A stretch of DNA of 64,000 nucleotides from Trichoplax sp. H2 (lineage: Eukaryota; Placozoa; Uniplacotomia; Trichoplacea). The DNA is taken from the NCBI GenBank assembly GCA_003344405.1, contig NOWV01000017.1:372001-436000 (forward strand), written 5' to 3'. Shown one piece after another: positions 11,971 through 25,000 of the stretch (its first letter is position 1; each line of letters begins with the position of its first letter). The notes under the pieces are model-generated. The model saw nothing but the letters and a program-made list of their open reading frames with translations. It was not told the DNA's origin and did no database searches. The translations under genes and the position numbers were made by a program.

Positions 11971-14126
11971 CACAGTAATGTCGATGCAATTTTACATTCC
12001 AATTGACATGGATAACGTAATAAGGTTATAAGAATATTTCGGTTATACGGTGATCGAAATTTATGATGTGATTTTTTTAATTATTTGTTCGCCATTCTAT
12101 AATACTATCGAAGTAGTAACGTATCGTACTGCTGTTCCTACGGTAGTAATAGAATATTTTACATGGAGATACAAGAGTATTAATGATTTATTGGCACATG
12201 GGTACACCGTACACGTACGTAGGCGCTATTGCAAAAATTTAAATTCCTTTCGTCAAATGTTTATTTGACTTTGCACCGATCAACTTTAAGAAAATGGAGC
12301 ATCAGCGTCATTTAACGTGACTATACTGCTGGACACATGTTGCAATCGTTCAAAACTCATGACACCTCAAAAAAGGCAGCTGGGAACCAATCATAGACTA
12401 TAAGGTGTAATTTTCAACTGCTGAATACTAGTTTACCGTATTGTGCATGCTGCGCATAGCTGCAAGTCAAATGGTAAATAAACGACTCTATTTTCTTGAC
12501 CTTCAATTTTATACATGTAGCAATTCGATTAGGATTTGATCTAGTTTCATTCTATACCATAATCAGCTTGTAACTTTAAAAAAAGCTAAGCTTGATACGA
12601 TTTTTAAAATCACAAACTACTCCCCTTTGGATGATACGAGAATTATTTACTGAATATTCACGTTGAAATTGCTGTACTATTTGCATATTCTAGCTAATTT
12701 ATACAGTGCTAGGAAGGCAGTTTACTGTAGGGATATCGCCGGTATTTCGGGCGGCTTACATAGCTGCTATTGAGAGAAAAAACTGAAATACAGCTCCATG
12801 TTTTTGTTCACAGATCCAAGTAGCACTATTATCATCTATTTCTACTTTCAGTTATCCCATACCTTAGACTAGCACTTTTGTCTATACTGTGCATACATGT
12901 TACCAGTCTGTCAATTCTGCTCACTAAAACAAGTCGATTGACTTTGGCGGTTGATTTCATTTAGCAAGAGCTCAACCCAAATTGCCTTTACGATATTTCT
13001 CGTCTCATTTTTACTTCTCTACTACACTAATCCAATCTGTTATAGATCACTCTAGCTAAAAATAAATTTATTTTACCCTACTCTATAACCAAGAACACTT
13101 ATCCATCGGCAAAATCAACATCGCCTAGCTAAACATACCTTAGAGAGCAAAGGCGGTAAAATGCCAAGATTCACTCTTTTTTTTTTCACTTTGCAATCAA
13201 TGACCAATACAACCAGTTCTTGACGGTTGTAAATTGAATTTTTCCTTGCGAAAGGAGGAATAGCATAGACCCAAACACTGCTTTTCAGGTGAAAATTTTC
13301 GAATTTACCTGACTAAAATAGCAGAAAGAGCTGAAATAATATCCTAAGAAATGGAGAGAAAATTTTTCTTCACTGGACATTCATTGAAAGGCAATTACAG
13401 TAAACTGACAGTCAGCCTATTAAAAGAGTATTTACATTTCACTCATGGGAGCGAACTTGTATAGACATGTATGAGAAGATTGGGGGCAGTCGATGTTTAT
13501 TTTTAGAAGAGGGAGGACTATGGACTGTCGTTGGTTGATACTGTAGCCTGTAATGTGTTGTGGTGAATTGGATAGTACAGTGTCGGATACTAGACGAGTG
13601 AACAACGTGCCATTGTTTCAATCTTAGTACTGTAGTGGAATACTTCAAAGGTACTCTACAATTCATATTAGTAACTATAGGGCACGTGACACATCCATAC
13701 CCTACAATACTATGTATTCTAATTTAGCTCATTGGAATTGGCGCTGCTTGAAAAAGATCCAGTTTAAATTTCGCGCCTCTTTGAACTGCACATGCTCAAA
13801 AATCGATCCGATTGAGTCGACTCCAACCATCGTGGTTACCTTGGAAACCTAGACATCGCTTTTCAGCAAACTTAATCCAATTTTTACAAGCTTACTATTC
13901 ATTCACTGTGAACAGTTATTACTATGGATATTTGCAACTTGGAGACGGGCACATGGATGAAAGTGGCAAATGTATAGATTAGACTAGGCCACTACTTGTG
14001 TATCGATAGCCATACTGGTAACATCTACTCTTCTTACTGATCCGGTTTAAAGGGATTTACCTCCCGCTCCAGACATTTACATTAGCATCTAAGTATAGCA
14101 CGTCGGATGAAAAACTACCATCAAAT
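11971..14126. other. Divergent intergenic region, deoxynucleoside kinase and annexin
   Basis: About 2.2 kb between divergently transcribed genes, so it should hold both promoters. Scattered single ACAGT/ACTGT words (for example around 13381, 13541, 13574 and 13626) do not form a tight cluster. Short open frames on both strands (for example 13439-13666, minus) show no family resemblance. No RNA gene was recognised. Confidence 0.4.
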
Positions 14127-17100
14127 ATGGAAAGTGCAAAGGTAATGTGAAGAGATAATTTGAAATCGCTCGAAATCATTTTAACTTGAACTCTGTCTGC
14201 TGCTTTGGCGTATTTTTTAAAATACAACTAACGACAAAACGTATAAAAAATAGGCTTTACAAATAATATAGGATGAATCCCCTGCCATTATTGACAATAG
14301 GGATAGCATATGCAAATATTGTAGAAAGACTGTAGTAATGATTTACTAGAGATTTCCGTTTATTTAAGTTGCTTATTAGTAAAATGATCTTCTATCTGAT
14401 TCGTAAGATATCGTATCAATATCCGCTAAAAGTACTGATAATTTATATAATGGATATTATTGCATAATTAGAAAGAACATGTACACTTGTACAGTATAGT
14501 ATACTATCATTCGATTGCTTAACTTGAATATCCAACAGAAAAGAGTGAAAAGAAGTTACAATTGGATCAGATCATTTGTTCATTTAATCATGATTACGCT
14601 TAATCACGACTTTCTTGTTTATTAATACTATAATTTTAATAAATTCAAAGCCATAGGTTAGTCACTACTTTATCGTATTTAGTTGGAAGACTACATGATT
14701 AAATCAAATATAATTCAATCATCTTAATCTTGTTATATTATATATTAATTAGAATTTAAAAATTAGTATCCTTCAATAGAATCATAATTGAATTACCAAC
14801 ATTGCAAATAGTTATAATATAGAAAGATATTCAGCAATACAGCATTTGTTACTGAGCTGAATCTCGGTCAATAAGCAGGTCGATCATTCATAATAATGCT
14901 ACAAACTTTTGCGTTGAGATTAGAATTTAAGATTATAAACTAATATCATGTGTTAAATGTCAACAATTTCAAAGAACTGTAACATAATTAAATTAAAGCT
15001 ATTTGAATTAAACATTCGAATATTTCACCTGTTTATTGATAAAGTTAGAGGAAGATCGATAAAAAAATTTTTTATACTTACTAACAGTACCCTGCGAAAG
15101 ACTTTGAAGGATTCGATCCGGAGAGCGATTGTGAGAGATTACATCGAGCTATGGATGGGCTAGGTAATAGACACTACACTATCTGCTCTTATAAATGTCC
15201 TTTGCTTGAATAGTTGCATGATCTAGATTTTAAATTTATCACTAAAGATCTTCTCGATAAGCTCAGTTATTATATCAAATTTATTGCTTATCTTTTATAA
15301 ATTTTTCTACCTTAGGTACAGATGAAGACACCTTGACCGGTATCTTGTCTGCTCGTTCAAACTCTCAACGCCAAGTATTACGTGAAACGTATCTAAAAAT
15401 GTTCGCCAAAGTACGAATGATCCATTTTTTCGAATTCACTTAAATGGCATCACAATTGAAATAACTTCATGATATATGTTACAAGTGAGAGTAATCACGG
15501 TCCTGTAATTACCACAACTTACTTAATCATCTGATATTATCTTAGGATTTAATTGAACACCTGAGTTCAGAAACTTCTGGAAGCTTTCGTAAACTACTTT
15601 GCGGATTGATGATAGAATCAGCATCTTATGATGCAAAATTGTTACACGATGCGATGGATGTACGTAAAATCATATCAATGCATAACAATACGAAAAAATA
15701 TATCTTTAAATGGACCTTTAACTTTAGGGACCTGGAACAGATGAATCTTTATTATTGGAAGTATTATGCACTCGATCAAATAGTGTACGTATTGTATTGT
15801 TAGTAACTAGATATCAATTTACTTGATATTACTACAATTGTAAAACCATTCCCGATCATCACTATTTGGCAATAATTCCTAAACATTTTAATAACTATAT
15901 TTATACGTATACATTTAAATAGTTTTGCACAGCATATGATACTATCGATTTATTAGTAATACTGAATGACCGAGTCATCAATGCATCATGGCCCAAAACT
16001 ATCATTTAAATAGATTTTAATTCTATTTATCGATAGAGTAAAAGAAATACCTCATCTTTACGTCTACTCTATTAATAATAATACATTTATGATATTTCTC
16101 TCATAAAAATCTAGGAAATCCAAGCCTTAAAAATCGCTTATAAACAAGGTTAGATTGTTTCGAGTACCGTATATATTAACTTACAATATTACTCTGTTTG
16201 CTTCAATAATCCATATCTACCATAACCTAGACTAATATAATAATTCATGTCCCATTTACCTACCCAGAATACGGAGTTCAGCTATCCGATGCTATCATAG
16301 AAGAGACATCTGGCCACTTTAAGCAACTTTTACTGCTCTTAATTAAGGTAGAAATTTGTATTGTCAAAAAATTTACAGTCAGATAATTTCATAATATTGC
16401 ATGTTACTAGGCAACACGAGATGAAACTGATAATGTCAGTATATCAATGGCGAGAAGAGATGCTGATAGCTTATATATCGTAAGTAAATAAAACATCCCA
16501 ACTTAGTATACAATCACATTTGTATCTATTACATACTGAAACTATCAATTAACTTGCATAGGCTGGTGAATTAACTTGGGGTACTGACGAATCGACATTT
16601 ACTGAAATTATTGGTACACGTAACTTTAGGCAATTACGACTGATATTCGATGAATATATCAAAGTAAGATACTTAATATTAAAAGTAAAACCATAATGAG
16701 TGACATAACATACAAATGATACTATTGGTATGGAATACTTATTACTGTACTATGCAATATCTCCAAGCTACGATATTTTTACTATTTCCTAATGACTTCC
16801 AACGGTATGTATGCACAACAAATTTAGACTGCACAAATGAAAATTGAGAAATCACTACAACGAGAAATGTCAGGCGATCTCTTACAGGGATTGCTAACTC
16901 TTGGTATGTAATTCACATATTTTTTCTTCAAACTCTTCCTAAAGATAACCCCTACATCAATCATCTACGCTCTACATACATTTATTTCAAATATACCTAA
17001 TTGTAACGTTAAAATATATTTAGTTCAAGTTGCTCGCGATCGTGGCGAATACTTCGCTGAAAAGATCAAGGCTGCAACAGGTGTTTTAGCAAACAATGAC

Positions 17101-17344
17101 GATGAATTAATAAGGATTGCCGTATCGCAAGCAGAGGTAAGCAACTTATTCCAGAATAATGTTTAAGTTCAGAAAATACTATGCAATCACTTCTATAATG
17201 ATTTTGCTATTATTCCAGGTTGATACCGGCAGGATTGCTGCTGCTTTCGAAAGAAAATTTGGAGTTACTTTAATTAATCATCTATCCAAGGCCCTATCTG
17301 GAGAATACAAAAATTTAATGTTGGCTGTACTTTCTGGTTCTTAA
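14127..17344 (+). CDS. Annexin, four-repeat calcium/phospholipid-binding protein
   Basis: Twelve exons: 14127-14141, 15088-15163, 15316-15410, 15546-15659, 15728-15784, 16115-16148, 16268-16347, 16411-16479, 16562-16663, 16828-16903, 17024-17136, 17219-17344. They splice to 318 residues, the usual annexin core size with a very short N-terminus. Annexins bind acidic membranes in a calcium-dependent way. Repeat 1 has MDGLGTDED, repeat 2 has MDGPGTDES and repeat 3 has ELTWGTDES, all type II calcium loops. In repeat 4 the expected KGLGTDD loop is replaced by [10 protein letters not shown], so that site looks weakened. The end [12 protein letters not shown] is the typical annexin C-terminus. The first exon, only 15 bases (MESAK), is the least certain part; it is in phase and has a good donor. 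I cannot assign the human subfamily. Confidence 0.92.
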
Positions 17345-19068
17345 TTTCTTAAGACCACATACGGGGTTGTCTGATGAAATATTTAAATACCGATAAGAAC
17401 TAAAGTTATACGAAGGAAGCCCCCTAACTTTTAAGTATTACTTCTAGAACCTCCGTAGGAATTAATATTTTGTTTTAAGTCCTTTGATACATTGTTGAGC
17501 TACAAGATAATCACTAAAATTATTGTATAACTTCATTATCATTATCATATTTATAATTTTTTTGGAGGGGGGCGCAAATGGACCGTGAAATGTAATACAG
17601 AATGTTTCTGCTGCAGATATTTGTTGGAAATTCACATTAAGATCCTCGATCACGATTAAGGCGATACAATATTCATGTAACGTAGCTGATTCAGTTATGC
17701 AATAATTTATACATTTGGGCTATATGTCGATTCCAATCAACCTTAAAAAAATTTCATTTAGCCATACAACATCAGTGCTTCTTGTATATTTGATGTTATA
17801 CTGGTCTGAACTGGGTTAAAAGATGAACAATTGTTATGATAATCCAATTTCGAATTTAAAGATCTATTTAGACTGGGTAACTTATGCCTATTAGTACTAG
17901 AATTGCCCTTTTTCTTTAAATCCAAATGTATAATTAAAGTATTACTTAAGATCCATTTACTCATTGTGGTCCATTGTTTATTTATTTGATATACTTGTTT
18001 AGTGCTATGCCTAGCTATACTTACGTGATAATTCAGTTCTTAATAAATAATGTAATATCTTAACTCTAACTCTTATGGCTCGGTGCATTTTCCAATATAA
18101 AACATTTTTGTCTAGATGATTATACCATTATTGCTATTTCAGATTAAGTATGTATGTAATTTTAATATACTGTAGTGTATTTTCGCTATATTTGACATGG
18201 TCTGCACGAAATCACTTAGAATTAGATAGAAAATATGATCTTTAATCAATTATTATTAAGAATTGGGTAAAATCAAATTTTAGGTGATTAATGTGACCTT
18301 TAAGAGAGAAACTTCATGACTTATTTATTAGATTTTAGCTTAGTAATCACAATACTGTATACCGTAGATAACGAGTAGTCCAAGGGAGCACGCATTATGC
18401 AGGTAAGAATAATAATTAGTTAATTGGAGAACTACAAATCAATTTCTCTACTGTTACAAAGTACTAATAATTAAGATTATACTGTATGTTTAATTTCTAA
18501 AATAAATTATTCTCAACAGTCCACTAATGTCATAATTTGATCCAATCTGCATCGTAACTAATTTATCAAGATAACTAATAAATGACAAATAGTAAGCTAG
18601 TGTAATATTTTATTGGTGTTAAGATGTTTAAGAGGGACAAAGAGGCATCGATCTACGATACTAACCAATAAGTTCATATTCGTAGCAGATTTAATCGTCT
18701 ACATACCTATACTGCATTTTGATTTATTCCACTTTTAATAGCTATATATCCTAAATCAGCAGTATTATGTATACAAACGGTGCAATAAAAACTCATTATT
18801 ATTTTATTTAATGATAATAAACTATACAACATATTACAATTTGAATAGGTAAATATTCTATATAAATAGTGAGTTACATGAAAATCATGCAACAACAATT
18901 TTTATTCGTTTAATTTAGTGACAATAAATATTAAGGGTCATCGTGGCCATTATGTTGTATATCAGCTTTATTACATTTTCAATACGTTTAATCTAATATC
19001 GACAGTAGTATATAAGCAAATGATGAATAATAATTTCGTAATCTACAATATCAATTGATAATACTAAT
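17345..19068. other. Intergenic region between convergent annexin and polycystin-1-like genes
   Basis: About 1.7 kb of AT-rich sequence between two gene 3' ends. It contains a G-rich 9-base run near 17564-17573 and short minus-strand frames without recognisable similarity. No supported gene. Confidence 0.45.
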
Positions 19069-19073
19069 TTATT
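19068..19073 (-). terminator. Canonical poly(A) signal overlapping the polycystin-1-like stop codon
   Basis: AATAAA on the minus strand overlaps the TAA stop of the polycystin-1-like gene (stop 19069-19071). If used, the 3' UTR would be only 10-30 bases. Further copies of the signal lie downstream, near 18900, so use of this one is an inference. Confidence 0.4.
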
Positions 19074-22000
19074 TTCTCTTAGCATTGATTCGATTAACGC
19101 AAACAAGTATATCATCCAATTGATTCTGTACTATTGTATACCTTCGATGAAGCTGTTGTTGTGATAAAGCGCAAGGGTGATCTGAATGATCGGTGGTTTT
19201 GAAACTTTTTTTACCGACTAGAGATTTAAATCTTTCCTTCATGTAATCAGCCATTTCCAAATCTTGATTAATTTGGTTACAGCAAGATTTCACTTTTTCG
19301 AATGATTTTATAATTAATGTTAAAAACATATTAATTAAAACCCAAGATACTAAGAAGGTATAACAGAAGAAATACAAGGGTGATACATCACGCAATGATG
19401 AATACATAATTTTAGCATAGAAACGGCCAATCATCATGTTGAATTGGCTTTCTAATGTTTTTATAAATGTATTATAACTATTAATTGTTCTACCATAAAT
19501 CAAATAAGCAAATTGAGCAAACGTTAAGAATATCACAGTAAAGACAACTAAAAACATGAGAATTTCCTTAGCAGCACTTCGTAATGTTATGGATAATATA
19601 GCAATGGTACGATTAAAACGCAGTAATCGTATTAATTTTATAGTACCGAAAAAGATTAAAAATGCAAATAAATGAATATATAGATTATCCCATGTCGCGA
19701 CGTAATGAAAATTAATAAAATGACGACTTTGACTGCGACATTGAGCTAATGCATTTCTAGTCACTTGTAATCGGAAGAAATAAATACTGACGGCGGCAAC
19801 AGCCAAAGAGATGATGGTAAATTCAATAATATTCCAAAACCCGCTAAAATAGCGTAATGACAAACGCTTTAATTTACTTAATTCTCGATAGATATAATAG
19901 GCAATAAATGAGACAAATATAATTTCACACACAATCACTAACATGCCAGCTGAGTAATGATCACGAAATAAGCGAATTGTCTGAATTTCTACAAATGGCA
20001 TAATGCCACCTGTTGCTGGAAATTCCGCTAATAAGGTTACTACAGAGAATAGATTAACTTGCGCATTAAATATTGTAAATTCGATAAGGATTGCTCTAGT
20101 TTGATGATCAATCCAACCTTGTTGTTGCAATTGATTTAATGTTAGCTGACTTTGGCTTTCATTACGGCTTAGCTCAACAACATAACCACCACCATAATAG
20201 ATATGATATTGGCCCCAATATGGATATGAACCAGTCATGGAGGACGTTTGAAAATGCCATGGATTTTGTTGAGGACTATGGCTAATGGATTTCCAACCCA
20301 CAGTATAATTATTTCTATTTTCAGAACCATAGAAGTAGGATCCAGCACATTTGAGGATAGTGTTGTTAAAAACTGGATTAATTAGACAATTATCTACAAT
20401 AGTTGGAATTAGAAGCATTCTCAATTATATATGATACAATATAATAAATCAGGTCTTCAAGCATTCATAGCAATTTTGAAATTATAGCATCATGCGGAAA
20501 AAGATCAGCTACAGTTTATCAGGTTATTTTATTCACCTGATTTAAAGTGCGAATAAATAATTTAATGATTTTGGAATTTTCTTATAAACTAGATATAAAT
20601 CTTATACTGTAATTGGCAGTTTACTGCAGGTACGTTATTCAATTGTTTTTACACAAATAAGGGTTATGTAATACATTTTAATGATCTTAATTATTACTAA
20701 TGATTGTATTTGAGTTCAAAATAAAATAGGTACAATACTTAAAATTCTAAGATGGTTTTACCTCCTGTATTCATTCTTAACATCCGTACTCTTGCAACAC
20801 CTACAAGGTAAGATTGTCTATTAGCTAAGAAACCCTGTAGATTCGATGACTGCCCGTTGTACCAAGTTCCAACATATAACCCAGGCAAGAAGACTTGATT
20901 AGTCCACCTCCAAAATTCGTTAATTGTGGCAATCTATGAAATATTGTTTAAGAATGCAATATAGGGTCGGTCTATCTGGTAATGAATGAGAAATAATGAT
21001 CTTTAATAGCTATATTTTTAGGATAGAATACCGACTTACTTTAGCAAATCCTTTCAGTGGCGATCCAATTTTTGAAGTATTAGAATTGTAATAACCGTTA
21101 GCGAAAATGTCATTGAGCGATTTAGTTTGATAATAAGCATTGGAATCACGATTTCCATAACAAATTAAAATTGTAACAGTAAGAAAAACTACATAGCCTA
21201 AAATTTCTCGAAAGATTGATTGCATTTTTCGTTGCTTGAGTCTTAAGCTTCTTGCCGCATTGACTTTGGATACCTCAAGAGGTAGAAACTTAGATGATGT
21301 ATATCGCTGAGCATCAGGATGAATATCTTTAACATTAATAGCAGTAGACATTGTATCATCCATGTTATCTTCCATTTTATTAATATCGACACCAAGATCA
21401 GGTCGGCGAACTATTAAAGCAAATATAAATGCTACTACAACGACTTTTATCGGTTGTAATATCAAAATAGATTGCAAGATGGAAATTGTCAGCGATGCTA
21501 ACCATTGTAAACATAATTCTGATCCAAATGAGAGCCCATAGAATAATGTAAAAGCAGTTCCAACGCCGCAAGATATAACGATCAATCCCCAACCTAGATA
21601 GACACACCACCAGGGCAAAGAAATATCTAATTTGAAACAGCCTTTTTCTTCAGAATCGTCGAAAGATTGCAGCTTATTACACGACTGATCTGATTGTTCA
21701 CCGGTTCTACAGCGAATTAATTTCACTTTCGTGGATTCTTTTCTCACTATAGGACGTGCGGGTTTATTTTGTTGCTCTAGATGATTGCTATTTCCTTGTT
21801 TAGTTGGCTTTGGACGACTTAATCGAAAAAATTGGACCATCATAAATGAAGGCAAAAAAACGATAGCGCCAGATATTAAACCTCGAACTAAACCATCCCA
21901 AGTAATAATCTTTCCAATAAAAATAGTACCAGCACTATCTTGTGTTTCAATATCATTTCGATAGAACATGGCATTAGTTAACATAGAAAGTAATAAGATT

Positions 22001-25000
22001 GCAAAACAACATCCAACACGTTGGAGTCGTGTAAAATGGCTTTTAACTGGTCTAGTTACAATGGATAGCCATATATGATTATCACTTAAACTGATGGCTG
22101 CTTTAGACATAAATGATTGCATGAAATCGCGTAATTCCTCAGTAGTAGCTGGATATAGCGTACGATCAATGAGACCATCTTCGGCATCGACAGCTAGCCA
22201 TTTATTGCATATAAAACAATATTGTTCATTAGTTTGCAAATCTTTAATGATAATACGGCTTAAAAACCAGGACGGAGATAGACCAGAATTATCATGATAG
22301 AGTCGAATATAATTAATAGATCCTAGGTCTTGAGAACATGTTAATATCATGGTATCAATATCTCTTGTTTGTAAAAGTGGCCGATTAAAGTCTTTCAGTA
22401 ATCGTGGACTTGTGTCTTGATTTTCTCCTGATATAATTAAAGATACATTGGCTGTGGTGCCAGAGCCAACACGAAGGCCAGTAAATACTGTAATCTCATA
22501 GTGATATAAATCGTCGGGTCGATTGTCAATCAGGACAGTGTTACTGAACTAGAAATGAAATAATATAGCATTAGTATAATATCGGAAATTCTTTATGATA
22601 TTATATATTGTACTTCTACTTTAGTCATGGATGATATTATACGATAGACACATTAATAAGTAGTTAGTAGCTATATTGGTATCAAATATGGTGGACTATC
22701 CAGTTTTTAATCCATATACTAACGATTTAAATCATAATCTCTGTATAACTATTGATTCAACCTTCCAATAGACTAGCCGAGGTACAAGTACATTGAAAGT
22801 GTAGCTAAACTTGAATCAATGATAGTATTTTAACCCACAATTAATACATCGAATTAGTACGATTAACTTACTTTAACTGCATTCTTCTTATCTTGACGCC
22901 ATGCCCATAAACTAATTACGATAAAAATTACATATAGGCATGCTAATACAATAATTATATAAGGGTTGTTATGAATATTGGCAAACCAATGTTGGATTTT
23001 AGTAAAGTCCAATGTATTCGGTGTTACATCAAATCGACCGGCAAAAAACGTTAAATGATTGCATTGGCAATAAATACCATCATTGTGGTTTGAATTGCTA
23101 ATCATTTTACAGCCTGAGCTTGACCATTCCGATGTTGTGTGATTCCAAAAACGACAACCAAGGTCATAAAATGCCAGGGAATAGTTTGCGAAATAAAAAT
23201 TACGACTAGATTTATTTCCATAAAGTAGAGGTATTTGATATTGTAACTCTAGAACATAACGACCAGGCTGGAATGAATTACTGGAGATTAAGTTATAGGC
23301 TATGGACGTGTGAATATTATGGACGGAATAATTAGCAATAACATGAGTAATGTTAGTTGAAGTAATCGATTGGACTATTGCTTGAAGAGGTTGATCAGTT
23401 TGGATGATAAAACCTCGAACGTCGCTAATGGACAAGATATCGAAATAGTGTTTGGGATTTTGGCAACGGTATGCGCTACATTGAACATAGAATCGCGTTG
23501 CTTGATGAATTGTCCTGTTCGCAATTGCTTCAGTATCCGAGTAGGTTTGAGGTAATTGGATATTAATAGGATGTTGAAGATTCTTAACTGAAATTTCACT
23601 ACCATTATCAAATGTTAACGATAAACCATTGATATCATTGGAAATATTAGCAGAACTAGAGACGTAGGTATACGGATTTTTGAGAGTTGACCACTAGATT
23701 CATAAAAAGCCGAGTACCGCAATCAGTTGATTATTAATAAATAGATCTACTGCGGCAGTGTTCTGGAGCTAAGATATCATCTGCTTTAATTCTGTTAATA
23801 CTAAAATTTTTAATTATAGTAACTTACGGTGAAAGGCTAATATTTACTAGATACAAGTAAACTAAGATACAAAAATTCTGACTATATCCTATTGCAGATA
23901 TATTATAACTAGGATGGAAAGATGTATACATATATATATATATATACTTGTAAATATATATTGCCAAAGTTGGTCGATATAGCATAGAAAGAATTGCAAA
24001 AAAGAACTGGAATCGATATAATTAGATTTAATCGTATAAGCAACGATGGCCTTACTCTATAATCAACAAAGATCGGATCTCCGTTAGATTGAATCATGTT
24101 GCCAATATTCGGAATTAAAAACTCTGCTTTAGGTAGTTTAAAAGTGCCAAGTTGAGGTTCACCAATTTCTTGTGGTAACTCATGATAGGTATGCCGACTT
24201 AATGTGACATTAATGGCATCTGATGTGATGGTAGACGGAATTTCACCGGGAACTTTGTTCATCAACATGACCGTACAACTACTATGGATTGCCGAGACCG
24301 ACTAGAAAACAGGAAAAATATTGTTGCTAATAAGCTAATCTCCAATCAAGTTAACGCATTTATTGTACGGATAACTAATAAGATCCTATCGTTTCAAATT
24401 TATTAATTAGGTAGCTAGTGCAAAAGTTCATTAAGATATACAGTATACCAGATACGTTATGTATGTACTAAATTACAAATTTCCGTAATCAACTACCGTC
24501 ATTATTATAATTATGCAGCTTATATATTCTCGATATAAGGTAAAATATATACTTTTGCATTTGATTAGGCAATCAGCCGTTAAATAGAGTATAGAAAGTT
24601 TTAGTAGGTTGTGCGCTAAGTGATCTTACCCTGCTAATTATATCGGACATTTTTGATGCAGTAGGTGATGTAGTGGATTGGTTTATTCCTGCACTTTGCT
24701 GCATGCATTTAGCGGCGGCAATAATATTATTTGCGACCTTTACAATGCCTGATGAAACATGATTGATTGCATCCAATTAATATTAGCACTCTGGTTTCTT
24801 CTAAACACAGCCAACACTTTACCTTTAGCTGTTGATTTTAGCAATGCATCATCAGCTCCATTTTGGCCTTCAAAATTTAAAATAGCTGTCATATGTTGAA
24901 GTGAAGTACTGATCATTCCCTAATCGTAGAAATAAAAATGATGGCTCAAAATGCAACACAGCTTAAAGGTGCTTAAAGACATATATGTACTTTCTAAAGA

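Noticed and set aside
13439-13666. 75-codon minus-strand frame in the kinase-annexin spacer
   Set aside because: No family match, composition typical of chance translation, and no splice-compatible neighbours found.
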